A stretch of DNA of 64,000 bases, from assembly GCF_039543525.1 (NCBI RefSeq), contig NZ_BAABJX010000029.1:79191-143190 (forward strand), given 5' to 3'. This document shows positions 26,880 through 35,239 of this stretch, one piece after another. The DNA is from Algivirga pacifica. Lineage in GTDB: Bacteria; Bacteroidota; Bacteroidia; Cytophagales; Flammeovirgaceae. A program made the translations under genes and the position numbers. The notes beneath the pieces were generated by a model, which worked only from the letters and a program-made list of their open reading frames with translations, was not told the DNA's origin and did not search any database. The first letter of the stretch is position 1, and the number at the start of each line of letters is the position of its first letter.

Positions 26880-27060
26880 CTACATCTATATTAATAGCAA
26901 AAGATATGAAGGAGCGTCCTTTCAATCAGTGAGAACATTGCAATAGTTCTCGCTCACTCCATACTTTTAAATTCGTAACCGTAAACGTTTTATATTAACA
27001 ATAACTTCAAAATTACAAAAATAATCCTGATAAAGTTCAATATACGAATTTTAAGATAGA

Positions 27061-27092
27061 AAGCAGCAAAGTATACCCTTGCTGCTTTTTTA
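27061..27092. terminator. Hairpin between clpP and clpX
   Basis: AGCAGCAA, loop AGTATACCC, TTGCTGCT, followed by six T on the + strand. It lies about 100 bp downstream of the clpP stop. The T-run is on the + strand, so for clpP it may be only a weak terminator. Confidence 0.5.
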
Positions 27093-27191
27093 TATCTATA
27101 TTATCGGACACACCAATGGCGTATCACTACTGTATTATCCAATAAACGATCTGGAAAACAGTACTCTTTCATTCGATAGAGAGCTACTGAA

Positions 27192-27857
27192 CTATCGTGT
27201 TAACACCTCATCAATCAAGCCATACTCTTTTGCTTCAGAAGCTTTCATCCAGTAATCTCTATCTGAATCTTTCTCTACCTTATCTACTGGGGCTCCAGAG
27301 TGCTTAGAAATGATATCGTACAATTCTCCCTTCAACTTAAGGATTTCACGAGCTGTGATTTCAATATCCGATGCCTGTCCTTGCGCTCCTCCCAATGGTT
27401 GATGGATCATCACACGAGAGTGTGGCAATGCCGAACGCTTTCCAGCGGCTCCTCCACACAATAATACAGCTCCCATAGAAGCAGCCAAACCAGTACAAAT
27501 AGTACTCACATCGGGCTTCACATATTGCATAGTGTCATAAATACCTAGTCCTGCATAAACAGATCCTCCCGGGCTATTGATATACATCAAGATATCTTTC
27601 TTAGGGTCTAACGACTCCAAGAACAGCATCTGAGCTACAATCACGTTAGAGATCATATCATCTACCTGAGTCCCTAAGAAAATAATACGGTCTGCAATCA
27701 AACGAGAGAAAACGTCGATTTCTGCAAATCTACGGTCTCTTTCTTCAATTACGGTACGAGTCATGTTCTCTACATTTCCCATATACGTATCTACTAGGCT
27801 ACTAGTGATTCCCTGTCCTTTTACGGCGTACTTTCGAAATTCGTCTTTATAGATCAT
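27192..27857 (-). CDS. clpP: ATP-dependent Clp protease proteolytic subunit ClpP
   Basis: A 221-residue serine protease. The catalytic Ser is S127 in GLAASMGAVLL and the His is H152 in SRVMIHQPLGG; a suitable Asp follows in the C-terminal domain. INSPGGSVYAG (about 93-103) forms the oxyanion region. ClpP14 barrels partner with ClpX, whose gene is next downstream. The N-terminus carries an extension typical of Bacteroidota. The upstream region holds heptad repeats and no recognisable promoter pair. Confidence 0.97.
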   Translation of the reverse strand: MIYKDEFRKYAVKGQGITSSLVDTYMGNVENMTRTVIEERDRRFAEIDVFSRLIADRIIFLGTQVDDMISNVIVAQMLFLESLDPKKDILMYINSPGGSVYAGLGIYDTMQYVKPDVSTICTGLAASMGAVLLCGGAAGKRSALPHSRVMIHQPLGGAQGQASDIEITAREILKLKGELYDIISKHSGAPVDKVEKDSDRDYWMKASEAKEYGLIDEVLTR

Positions 27858-27890
27858 TTTTATTTAAGTGTTTTAGTTTTAAGGCCTTTT

Positions 27891-27960
27891 TAATTATCAA
27901 TTTTCAATGATTAATTTTCAGTTATTGAAAGTGAGGTGATTGTTAATTCTTCATTGAAGT
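27891..27960. repeat. Heptad palindrome AATTATC/AATTTTC/AATGATT
   Basis: AATTATC AATTTTC AATGATT AATTTTC AGTTATT run in register from 27893, followed by AGTGAGGTGATT and the inverse arm AATTCTTCATTGAAG. The units are the same as at 18013. Confidence 0.8.
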
Positions 27961-28105
27961 TTAAACGGATAGATAACTGCAGTGTTTGCAGGAAGACGTT
28001 AATGATTGATAAGTATTTCCAGTAAATACTTAATTAAAGATAGTTGAATAATTATAAAATCAAATAATTAACCGAAATGGATGCGATGTATCGCATCCAT
28101 TTCAA

Positions 28106-29086
28106 TTACCTTTTCAGAATTCTTGCTGCATCCTTGGCAAAGTAAGTCAGAATAGCATCTGCCCCTGCCCTCTTGATACTCAGTAGCATTTCCATCATAC
28201 TCTTCTCTCCATCAAGCCATCCTTTTTCGGCAGCTGCCTTGATCATGGCATATTCTCCACTAACGTTATAGGCTGTAATCGGAATATTGAAATTGTCTTT
28301 TAGCAAACGGATGATATCCATATAAGCCAAAGCTGGCTTCACCATCAACATATCCGCTCCTTCCATATAATCTAGTTCTGCTTCCAATAATGCTTCTGTC
28401 GCATTGGCAGGATCCATCTGATAGGTTTTCTTATCTCCAAACTTAGGTGCTGAATCCAAAGCATCGCGGAAAGGACCATAAAATGCACTCGCATACTTAG
28501 CCGTATAAGACATGATCGATACATTGGTATACCCTGCCTGATCAAGGGCTTCACGAATATAGCCTACTCTCCCGTCCATCATATCCGAAGGACCAATCAC
28601 ATCCGCTCCCATCTTTGCTTGAGCCACGGCCATTTTAGCCAATACCTCCAGGGTTTCATCATTCAGAATCTCTCCATTTTCCACAATACCGTCATGCCCG
28701 TCTGAACTATAAGGATCCATCGCTACATCGGTCATGATGCACACTTCTGGAAATTTCTCCTTAATCGTCTTTAAAGCTACCAAGTATAAGCCATCCTCAT
28801 TGGTGCTTTCCGTGGCCATCTTATCTTTCTTGCTCTCTGGCAAGCTAGGAAATACACAAAAAGTCATAATCCCTAGATCCATAGCTTCACGAATTTCTTC
28901 CAGCAACAAATCAAGCGTATACCTAAATATGCCCGGCATAGAGACCACCTCTTCTTTGGTGTTCTCTCCCTCAATCAAAAATAAAGGATAAATGAAGTCA
29001 TTAACGGTCAGCTGTGTTTCGGAGACCATATGGCGAATTGCCGCAGATTTACGGTTTCTTCTTGGTCTTCTGGTATTGTTCATCAT
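28106..29086 (-). CDS. hemB: Delta-aminolevulinic acid dehydratase (porphobilinogen synthase)
   Basis: A 326-residue enzyme that condenses two 5-aminolevulinates into porphobilinogen for haem, needed here for the many cytochromes. Schiff-base lysines sit in MSYTAKYASAFYGPFRDA (about K200) and MLMVKPALAYMDI (about K253). The metal-site segment reads DVAMDPYSSDGHDG, the Asp-rich Mg-type rather than the Cys-rich zinc-type. GPSDMMDGRVGYIREAL is also diagnostic. The upstream hairpin at 29110 may affect its expression. Confidence 0.96.
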   Translation of the reverse strand: MMNNTRRPRRNRKSAAIRHMVSETQLTVNDFIYPLFLIEGENTKEEVVSMPGIFRYTLDLLLEEIREAMDLGIMTFCVFPSLPESKKDKMATESTNEDGLYLVALKTIKEKFPEVCIMTDVAMDPYSSDGHDGIVENGEILNDETLEVLAKMAVAQAKMGADVIGPSDMMDGRVGYIREALDQAGYTNVSIMSYTAKYASAFYGPFRDALDSAPKFGDKKTYQMDPANATEALLEAELDYMEGADMLMVKPALAYMDIIRLLKDNFNIPITAYNVSGEYAMIKAAAEKGWLDGEKSMMEMLLSIKRAGADAILTYFAKDAARILKR

Positions 29087-29109
29087 GATGCTATTTAATT
29101 GTTATGAAC

Positions 29110-29131
29110 GGCAGGACACCTGCCTTTTTTA
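29110..29131 (+). terminator. Small GC hairpin upstream of hemB
   Basis: GGCAGG, loop ACA, CCTGCC followed by six T on the + strand. There is no + strand gene ahead of it, so it may block antisense transcription or fold in the hemB leader. Confidence 0.4.
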
Positions 29132-29216
29132 TAGTATAGAACAGATATAATGCAAGAAAGTGATCACTTGGGCATCCTGCAATAATATATCTCAATTTTG
29201 TCCAAAAAAATATGTT

Positions 29217-29369
29217 CATGATGTTTAATTGCAGTTGCTTCGCAATTGCGTTCATGATGTTTAGTTGTTTTTTCTATAAAATCCACATAATGGGTTTTTA
29301 CACTTCAACTAAACATCATGAACGAGCGAAGCTCAATTAACAAACGCCGTGTAGCGGTATGAACAAAAG
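29217..29369. repeat. Long palindrome with CATGATGTTTAGTTG arms and mini-hairpins
   Basis: Perfect 15-bp arms CATGATGTTTAGTTG (29253-29267) and CAACTAAACATCATG (29306-29320). Outside them are GCAGTTGCTTCGCAATTGC on the left and GAGCGAAGCTC plus CGCCGTGTAGCG on the right. The right half is a copy of 20693-20756. Confidence 0.9.
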
Positions 29370-29371
29370 AA

Positions 29372-30169
29372 TTATCGTTTGCTGATTTCATTAAAGATAT
29401 ACTCCACCGTTCCTTGTTGTTCCTGCTCAATATAATCTACCTCTACTTTTTCTCCCTCATAGATCTGCAAACGCTGTTCCAACGCCCGATACTCCGTGCC
29501 CGACTCCATAATTTTGAAACGCGCCTTGACTCCATCCTCTCCCTCTAGTACCAAAAAATGTTGCCCTTCTGGAGATTCTTCCACTCCCTGTAGCTTGTAG
29601 GTAAATTTACCCTTGCCTTTCACGGAGCGTAAATAGTTCTCATACAACATATACTGATACCAATCGGTATACTTCGGTTTGATCACTGCGGTTGAGAAGG
29701 GAATATAATCTGCTTGTTTAAGTAATTCTGGAGTTTGTCCCCTCCTTTCTACCGCTCTTCCTACTTCTCCATCCAAATAGTAAATCTTGCGTTCGAAATA
29801 GATTTCCGATTCTAAAGAGTCTTCTTGCAAGACACCATGACTATGGATGTAAAAAACCTTTTCATTGGTAAGGTAATAGGTCGCTTCTTCTTGTTTCCAT
29901 TGACCGTCCTCAATACGGACTACCACTTTTAAAGGATCCCTGTTCTGATAATATACCTGCACGTGAAAACGAGCCTCTCCTCCGAGATAAAAAGGATAGC
30001 TCTTTTCTTCACGGAATTGGGAGGTTCTCCGGTCCAGCGTTTCTGCTTGTCGTACCGCTCGCTGGGTAAAGGGTTCATCAATAGGAATATTATGCTCTGC
30101 ATACTGATATTCACCACAAGAAATCATTCCTATGAATAGACACAGTGCACCATATTTTTTTATTTGCAT
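29372..30169 (-). CDS. Putative lipoprotein, unknown function
   Basis: About 265 residues from ATG 30169. The signal peptide MQIKKYGALCLFIGMISC gives a lipidated Cys at residue 18. The mature part is beta-rich with many charged residues (RFHVQVYYQNRDPLKVVVRIEDGQWKQEEATYYL) and no Cys pairs. It may be a beta-sandwich envelope lipoprotein. I recognise no family. It is divergent from ileS; the region 30170-30431 would hold promoters for both. Confidence 0.7.
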   Translation of the reverse strand: MQIKKYGALCLFIGMISCGEYQYAEHNIPIDEPFTQRAVRQAETLDRRTSQFREEKSYPFYLGGEARFHVQVYYQNRDPLKVVVRIEDGQWKQEEATYYLTNEKVFYIHSHGVLQEDSLESEIYFERKIYYLDGEVGRAVERRGQTPELLKQADYIPFSTAVIKPKYTDWYQYMLYENYLRSVKGKGKFTYKLQGVEESPEGQHFLVLEGEDGVKARFKIMESGTEYRALEQRLQIYEGEKVEVDYIEQEQQGTVEYIFNEISKR

Positions 30170-30334
30170 CACCAATCGATCCTTGGGTTTTGTTCCAGTA
30201 AATGGTGAACACAAAATCCCTGTAAATCCCTCCATTACCCCCCATTTTTAGAGAGTACATTTACATTAAACTGATATTTTTACAATAACAATCAATAAAT
30301 ACTGCAATTACAGGTAGTGATTTAAAAATATTTT

Positions 30335-30342
30335 TATTTTTG
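30335..30342 (+). promoter_or_regulatory. Probable -7 box of the ileS promoter
   Basis: TATTTTTG followed by C, an exact TAnnTTTG. No TTTG is found 19-20 bp upstream, so only the -7 element is supported. It would give a leader of about 80 nt before ileS. Confidence 0.5.
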
Positions 30343-30431
30343 CGTTTAGTCTGGAAATCCATCCAGTCGTATCGATTTTTGGGGGTGTCTACCCTATAGC
30401 AAAGTCCAAATTCCAAATTTGTCAATTAAAC

Positions 30432-33400
30432 ATGGGTTATAAAGAATATAAAGGTTTGGATCTGGTGGCGGTCAATCAAGAAGTCCGTAAGCACTGGGAA
30501 ACGAACAAAATCTTTGAAGAGTCGGTGAAATCCAGAGAAGGCAAGCCTTCTTTTGTCTTTTATGAGGGACCTCCTTCAGCCAACGGTGCTCCTGGTATTC
30601 ACCACGTGATGGGTCGTACGGTAAAAGATATTTTCTGCCGCTACAAAACCCTAAAAGGTTTTCAGGTGAACCGTAAAGGTGGCTGGGATACCCATGGCCT
30701 TCCGGTAGAGCTGAAAGTGGAAAAAGAACTTGGGATCAGCAAGGAAGATATCGGAACCAAGATCTCCGTAGATGACTACAACAAAGCTTGTAAACAAACG
30801 GTAATGGAATTTAAGGAGCAATGGGACGAGTTGACCATGCAAATGGGCTACTGGGTAGACCTGGATGATCCTTATATCACTTTTGACAGAAACTATATGG
30901 AGACCCTTTGGTGGTTGCTTCGTCAGCTTTATGACAAGGGGCTACTTTATAAAGGTTATACCATTCAACCTTACTCTCCAGCAGCAGGTACAGGATTGAG
31001 TTCTCACGAGCTTAACCAACCAGGTTGTTACCGAGATGTAAAAGATACTACTGTTACCGCGCAGCTTAAAGTTGTTCGTAACGAAGCTTCTGAGAAACTA
31101 TTCCAGGATGCTCAAGGAGATGTTTTCTTCTTGGCATGGACGACTACGCCATGGACGTTGTCTTCCAACTCTGCCTTGGCGGTAGGTCCTAAGATCACGT
31201 ATGCTGTGGTCAAAACATGGAACCAGTATACCCATGAGCCAATCACTGTGATCATGGCTAAAGACCGTGTCAACGCTTACTTCTCAGCTAAGCAACAAGC
31301 GGCTGACTTTGAGGCTTATCAAAGCGGTGACAAGGTGATTCCTTTCAAGGTCGTAGGAGAGTATACCGGTCAGGAATTGATCGATATCCACTATGAGCAA
31401 CTATTGCCTTACGTAACGCCAGAAAATAAAGAGGCTGCCTTCAAGGTAATCCCTGGTGATTATGTAACGACTGAAGACGGTACGGGTATCGTTCATATCG
31501 CTCCTACTTTTGGTGCAGACGATATGCGCGTTGCACAGCAAGCGGGTGTTCCTGCCATCACCGTAAAAGATGAGACAGGCAAAGACGTTCCTTTGGTTGA
31601 TAAAACTGGTCGCTACGTCACAGAAATGGGCGAGTTTGGTGGACAATTCGTGAAGGCTGAATATGAGGATGATGCCGTTAGCGGAGCTGCTGACTACAAG
31701 CCGATGGATGTTCGTTTGGCGATCAAGCTGAAAGAAGAGAACCGTGCCTTCGAAGTAAAGAAATATGAGCACAGTTATCCTCACTGCTGGAGAACTGACA
31801 AACCGGTATTGTACTATCCATTGGATTCATGGTTTATCAGAACGACTTCAGTAAAAGACCGTTTGGTGGAACTGAACAAAACCATCAAGTGGCAACCTGC
31901 AGGTACGGGTACTGGGCGTTTTGGAAACTGGCTGGAAAATCTGGTAGACTGGAACCTTTCCCGTTCAAGATACTGGGGTACTCCACTACCAATCTGGCGT
32001 ACAGAAGACGAGGCAGAGGAAAAATGTATTGGCTCTGTTGAGGAACTGAAAGCAGAAGTTAAGAAAGCATTTGAGGCAGGTGTTATGCCTGACAATCCTA
32101 AATATATTGAAAACGGTGAGTTGAAAGACGATATTGATTTGCACCGTCCTTATGTGGATGACTTGATCCTATTGAGTGACAGCGGCAAGCCAATGTACCG
32201 TGAAACAGACCTTGTAGACGTATGGTTTGACTCTGGTGCGATGCCTTTCGCTCAGTGGCACTATCCATTCGAGAACAAGGAGATTTTCGAGAAATCATTC
32301 CCTGCAAACTTTATTGCAGAGGGGGTAGACCAAACGAGAGGGTGGTTCTTTACCCTTCATACCATTGCCGCTATGATTATGGATGATGTCGCTTTCAAGA
32401 GCGTAATCTCCAATGGACTGGTATTGGATTCGAAAGGAGAGAAAATGTCCAAGAGTAAAGGAAACGTGGTAAACCCATTCGAGACCATGAACGAGCACGG
32501 TGCTGATGCTACTCGCTGGTACATGATTGAGAATGCCAACCCTTGGGACAACCTGAAGTTTGCGATTGATGGCTTGCAGGAAACGAAGCGTAAGTTCTTC
32601 GGAACCCTTTACAATACGTATTCTTTCTTCACACTTTACGCTAACCTGGACAACTTCACGTATGCGGAAGCGGATATTCCAATGGAAGAGCGTACAGAAA
32701 GTGATCGTTGGATTATTTCTAAGTTGAATACTTTGATCAAGGAAGTAGATGAGGCATTCGACAATCTGGAACCAACGAAAGCGGCACGTGCGATTCAGTC
32801 GTTCACCATGGATGATCTGTCTAACTGGTACGTTCGTTTGAACCGTAAGCGCTTCTGGAAAGGAGAATATGGTACGGATAAAATGGCCGCTTACCAGACG
32901 CTATATACTTGTTTAGAAACTATTTCTAAGCTGATGGCGCCAATCGCTCCATTCTTTGCGGATCGTCTGTTTACAGATTTGAATGCGGTAACGAAGAAAG
33001 ATACTGCAGTATCTGTACACACGGCTTACTTCCCTGAAGCGAACGAGGCAGTGATCAACAAAGACCTGGAAGAGCAAATGGCATTGGCTCAAAACATTTC
33101 ATCCCTTACACACGCAATCCGTAAGAAAGAAATGTTGAAAGTAAGACAGCCATTGCAACGTATCCTTATTCCAGATGTGAATGCGAAAGTAACGGAGCAA
33201 ATCCGTCACGTAGAAAGCATCATCAAATCTGAGGTGAACATTAAGGAAATTGAGTTCCTGACAGAGGAAAACAAAGGAATGTTCGTCAAGAAGATCAAGC
33301 CTAACTTCCCAGTATTGGGTAAGAAGTTCGGTAAATTGATGAAAGGTATTGCGGCACATATCAACAGCCTGGACCAAGATGGTATTGCTGGCTTTGAGCA

Positions 33401-33809
33401 GGCACAGGCCCTTAGCTTTGAAGTGAATGGAGAAGCGGTTAACCTAACATTGGAGGATGTAATCATCGAATCGGATGATATCCCAGGATGGTCTATCGCT
33501 AAAGACTCAGGCATCACCGTAGCCTTGGATATCAACTTGACAGAAGAGCTGACACAAGAAGGTCTTGCTCGTGAGTTGGTGAATAAGATCCAGAACCTTC
33601 GTAAGGATATGGGGCTAGAGATTCAGGATAAGATCAAGGTAGCCATTGAAGATGGTGATGGTGTGATCACTTCTGCTTTAGCGAGCTATGGTGATTATAT
33701 CATCGAAGAAACTCAGATGACTGACTTGGTAGTTCAACCTGAAGTTGCTGGAGGTATTGAGGTAGATCTTGATAAGTTGAAGGTTAATGTGAAGATCGAG
33801 AAGGCTTAA
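30432..33809 (+). CDS. ileS: Isoleucyl-tRNA synthetase (long, eukaryote-like type)
   Basis: A 1125-residue class I synthetase that charges tRNA-Ile. The HIGH motif appears as HHVMG (residues 57-61, in GAPGIHHVMGRTVKD), and KMSKS is present at about residue 671 (GEKMSKSKGNVV). GWDTHGLPVELKVEKELG and the CP1 editing domain segment WTTTPWTLSSNSALAVGP are clear. The length and the KDIFCRYKTLKG region fit the eukaryote-like IleRS2 type, which by family knowledge tends to resist mupirocin. The leader carries a promoter -7 box; a repeat and terminator follow. Confidence 0.97.
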   Translation: MGYKEYKGLDLVAVNQEVRKHWETNKIFEESVKSREGKPSFVFYEGPPSANGAPGIHHVMGRTVKDIFCRYKTLKGFQVNRKGGWDTHGLPVELKVEKELGISKEDIGTKISVDDYNKACKQTVMEFKEQWDELTMQMGYWVDLDDPYITFDRNYMETLWWLLRQLYDKGLLYKGYTIQPYSPAAGTGLSSHELNQPGCYRDVKDTTVTAQLKVVRNEASEKLFQDAQGDVFFLAWTTTPWTLSSNSALAVGPKITYAVVKTWNQYTHEPITVIMAKDRVNAYFSAKQQAADFEAYQSGDKVIPFKVVGEYTGQELIDIHYEQLLPYVTPENKEAAFKVIPGDYVTTEDGTGIVHIAPTFGADDMRVAQQAGVPAITVKDETGKDVPLVDKTGRYVTEMGEFGGQFVKAEYEDDAVSGAADYKPMDVRLAIKLKEENRAFEVKKYEHSYPHCWRTDKPVLYYPLDSWFIRTTSVKDRLVELNKTIKWQPAGTGTGRFGNWLENLVDWNLSRSRYWGTPLPIWRTEDEAEEKCIGSVEELKAEVKKAFEAGVMPDNPKYIENGELKDDIDLHRPYVDDLILLSDSGKPMYRETDLVDVWFDSGAMPFAQWHYPFENKEIFEKSFPANFIAEGVDQTRGWFFTLHTIAAMIMDDVAFKSVISNGLVLDSKGEKMSKSKGNVVNPFETMNEHGADATRWYMIENANPWDNLKFAIDGLQETKRKFFGTLYNTYSFFTLYANLDNFTYAEADIPMEERTESDRWIISKLNTLIKEVDEAFDNLEPTKAARAIQSFTMDDLSNWYVRLNRKRFWKGEYGTDKMAAYQTLYTCLETISKLMAPIAPFFADRLFTDLNAVTKKDTAVSVHTAYFPEANEAVINKDLEEQMALAQNISSLTHAIRKKEMLKVRQPLQRILIPDVNAKVTEQIRHVESIIKSEVNIKEIEFLTEENKGMFVKKIKPNFPVLGKKFGKLMKGIAAHINSLDQDGIAGFEQAQALSFEVNGEAVNLTLEDVIIESDDIPGWSIAKDSGITVALDINLTEELTQEGLARELVNKIQNLRKDMGLEIQDKIKVAIEDGDGVITSALASYGDYIIEETQMTDLVVQPEVAGGIEVDLDKLKVNVKIEKA

Positions 33810-33810
33810 T

Positions 33811-33868
33811 AGTGTTGAGAAGTTGAGTGCGCTTCGCTCGTTGAGTTTCATCTTCGATGAGTTGAGCT
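33811..33868. repeat. GTTGA-family mini-hairpin repeat after ileS
   Basis: AGTGTTGAGAAGTTGAGTG followed by GCGCTTCGCTCG, then GTTGAG, TTTCATCTTCGATGAG and TTGAGC. The same spacer words with other hairpin inserts (CATCTTCGATG) as the 4479 element. It starts one base after the ileS stop codon. Confidence 0.75.
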
Positions 33869-33892
33869 TTACTTAATCAGATTATATTGAAA

Positions 33893-33929
33893 GGCAGTGG
33901 GACTTTGGTTCTGCTGCCTTTTTTGTTTT
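33893..33929 (+). terminator. Rho-independent terminator of ileS
   Basis: GGCAG..CTGCC stem around GGGACTTTGGTT, then TTTTTTGTTTTT. Confidence 0.75.
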
Positions 33930-33996
33930 TATCAAAAAGGAACCATTCATATCTATTCAAAGTTTTATTTGAGAATATTTATTAACCTTTAAAATT

Positions 33997-35052
33997 ATGA
34001 AAAGAACATTTTGGACACTTCCATTTCTATTGTTATGTATCATTGCTTGTGGTCCTACCTCCCAAAAGCAAGATACTGAAAGTAACAGTAGAGGTAGCGA
34101 GGAAGAAGCTATGGAGGTAACTCCCGAGAATTATGCGAGAGCAGAAACGGATCAAACCTTTACCTATTATGCAAAGCTAGCTCCGATCAACACCTTCTTT
34201 CATTACAAGAAATTGACTCCTCTCGACAATCAAGGAGTTGTCCGTATGAACCGAGACTGTGTCTACTCTGGTGGTTTAATTGATACCAAAGGAGGGGCGA
34301 CACTTACCGTTCCTAAGATGCCAGACAATCGCTACATGTCTGTAATGTTGACTGACAATGACATGTATGTTCCTGATATTTACCATAAGGCAGGTACATA
34401 TAATTTGCCAGAAGATACCCGCTATCTTTTTGCAGTTATTCGCATTCAAATTTTAGACCCTGATGATTCAGAAGAGCTCGAAATGGTCAATAAATTACAG
34501 GAGCAATTTGAGATTAAAGCTAGCTCTTCGGAACCTTTTAAAGCACCTAATTGGGATCAAGCTTCGCTCAAAACGCTACATGACGAATATAATTCGGAGT
34601 TTGCCAAATATGATAAGTATCCAGATGAATGGTCTGGTACTAAAGAAGAAGTTGATGAAAAAAGTAGACGTTTAGCTGTGGCTGGAGCCTGGGGACTTTT
34701 CCCTAACAAAGAAGCTACCTACATTAATTACGATGGTGGAAATCTTTCAGGAGATAAATGTTATAAAGCAACGTATAAAATACCTGAAAATAACGCTTTT
34801 TGGTCCATTACAGTCTATGGAAAAGACGGTAAGATGCAAAATGAGAACTGTATTCTTAATGAAACCAACACTATTAAAAACGATGACGGTACGTTTACAG
34901 TACACTTTGGATCTGCGACAAACTGCTCGGATGACGTAAAGAATCGTTTGGACATTACAGACGGTTGGAACTTCCTTATGCGTGTGTATCGTCCCGGAGA
35001 AAGCGTATTGAATGGTTCATATAAGCTTCCGGAGGTAGAAGAAGTTAGATAA
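33997..35052 (+). CDS. DUF1254/DUF1214 domain lipoprotein
   Basis: A 351-residue protein with signal peptide ending LLCIIAC (lipidated Cys about 18). The N-terminal part matches the DUF1254 pattern (YYAKLAPINTFFHYKKL then VVRMNRDCVYSGGLIDTKGGATLTVPKMPDNRYMSVML), and the C-terminal part the DUF1214 pattern (NAFWSITVYGKDGKMQNENC then NFLMRVYRPGESVLNGSYKLP). Proteins with this pair are common and of unknown function. It is expected in the periplasm or on the outer membrane. It stands alone, between the ileS terminator and the 49-bp repeat at 35082. Confidence 0.85.
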   Translation: MKRTFWTLPFLLLCIIACGPTSQKQDTESNSRGSEEEAMEVTPENYARAETDQTFTYYAKLAPINTFFHYKKLTPLDNQGVVRMNRDCVYSGGLIDTKGGATLTVPKMPDNRYMSVMLTDNDMYVPDIYHKAGTYNLPEDTRYLFAVIRIQILDPDDSEELEMVNKLQEQFEIKASSSEPFKAPNWDQASLKTLHDEYNSEFAKYDKYPDEWSGTKEEVDEKSRRLAVAGAWGLFPNKEATYINYDGGNLSGDKCYKATYKIPENNAFWSITVYGKDGKMQNENCILNETNTIKNDDGTFTVHFGSATNCSDDVKNRLDITDGWNFLMRVYRPGESVLNGSYKLPEVEEVR

Positions 35053-35081
35053 TTTATGATTAGCTCTCCCCTCCTACTCCT

Positions 35082-35130
35082 AGTCAAAGAGTTCAGCTTC
35101 TGCGAGGCACGAGCAAAGCGCTCTTTGACT
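35082..35130. repeat. 49-bp hairpin-forming repeat, copy 1
   Basis: Ends AGTCAAAGAG and CTCTTTGACT are perfect 10-bp inverted repeats; the middle includes CAGCTTCTGCGAGGCACGAG. A copy differing at one position lies at 37638-37686. Confidence 0.9.
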
Positions 35131-35239
35131 TCCCCCCACCAATAAAAAAGGATACCCCAACAATGGAGTACCCTTAATCACATTTAAAGCAAGTGATGAG
35201 CTTATCTAAGCTCTGACGTGTGTGTTTATGCGATAGTCT

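Noticed and set aside
30343..30431. T-box riboswitch ahead of ileS
   Set aside because: No T-box consensus, specifier hairpin or antiterminator is visible, and these are not expected in Bacteroidota.
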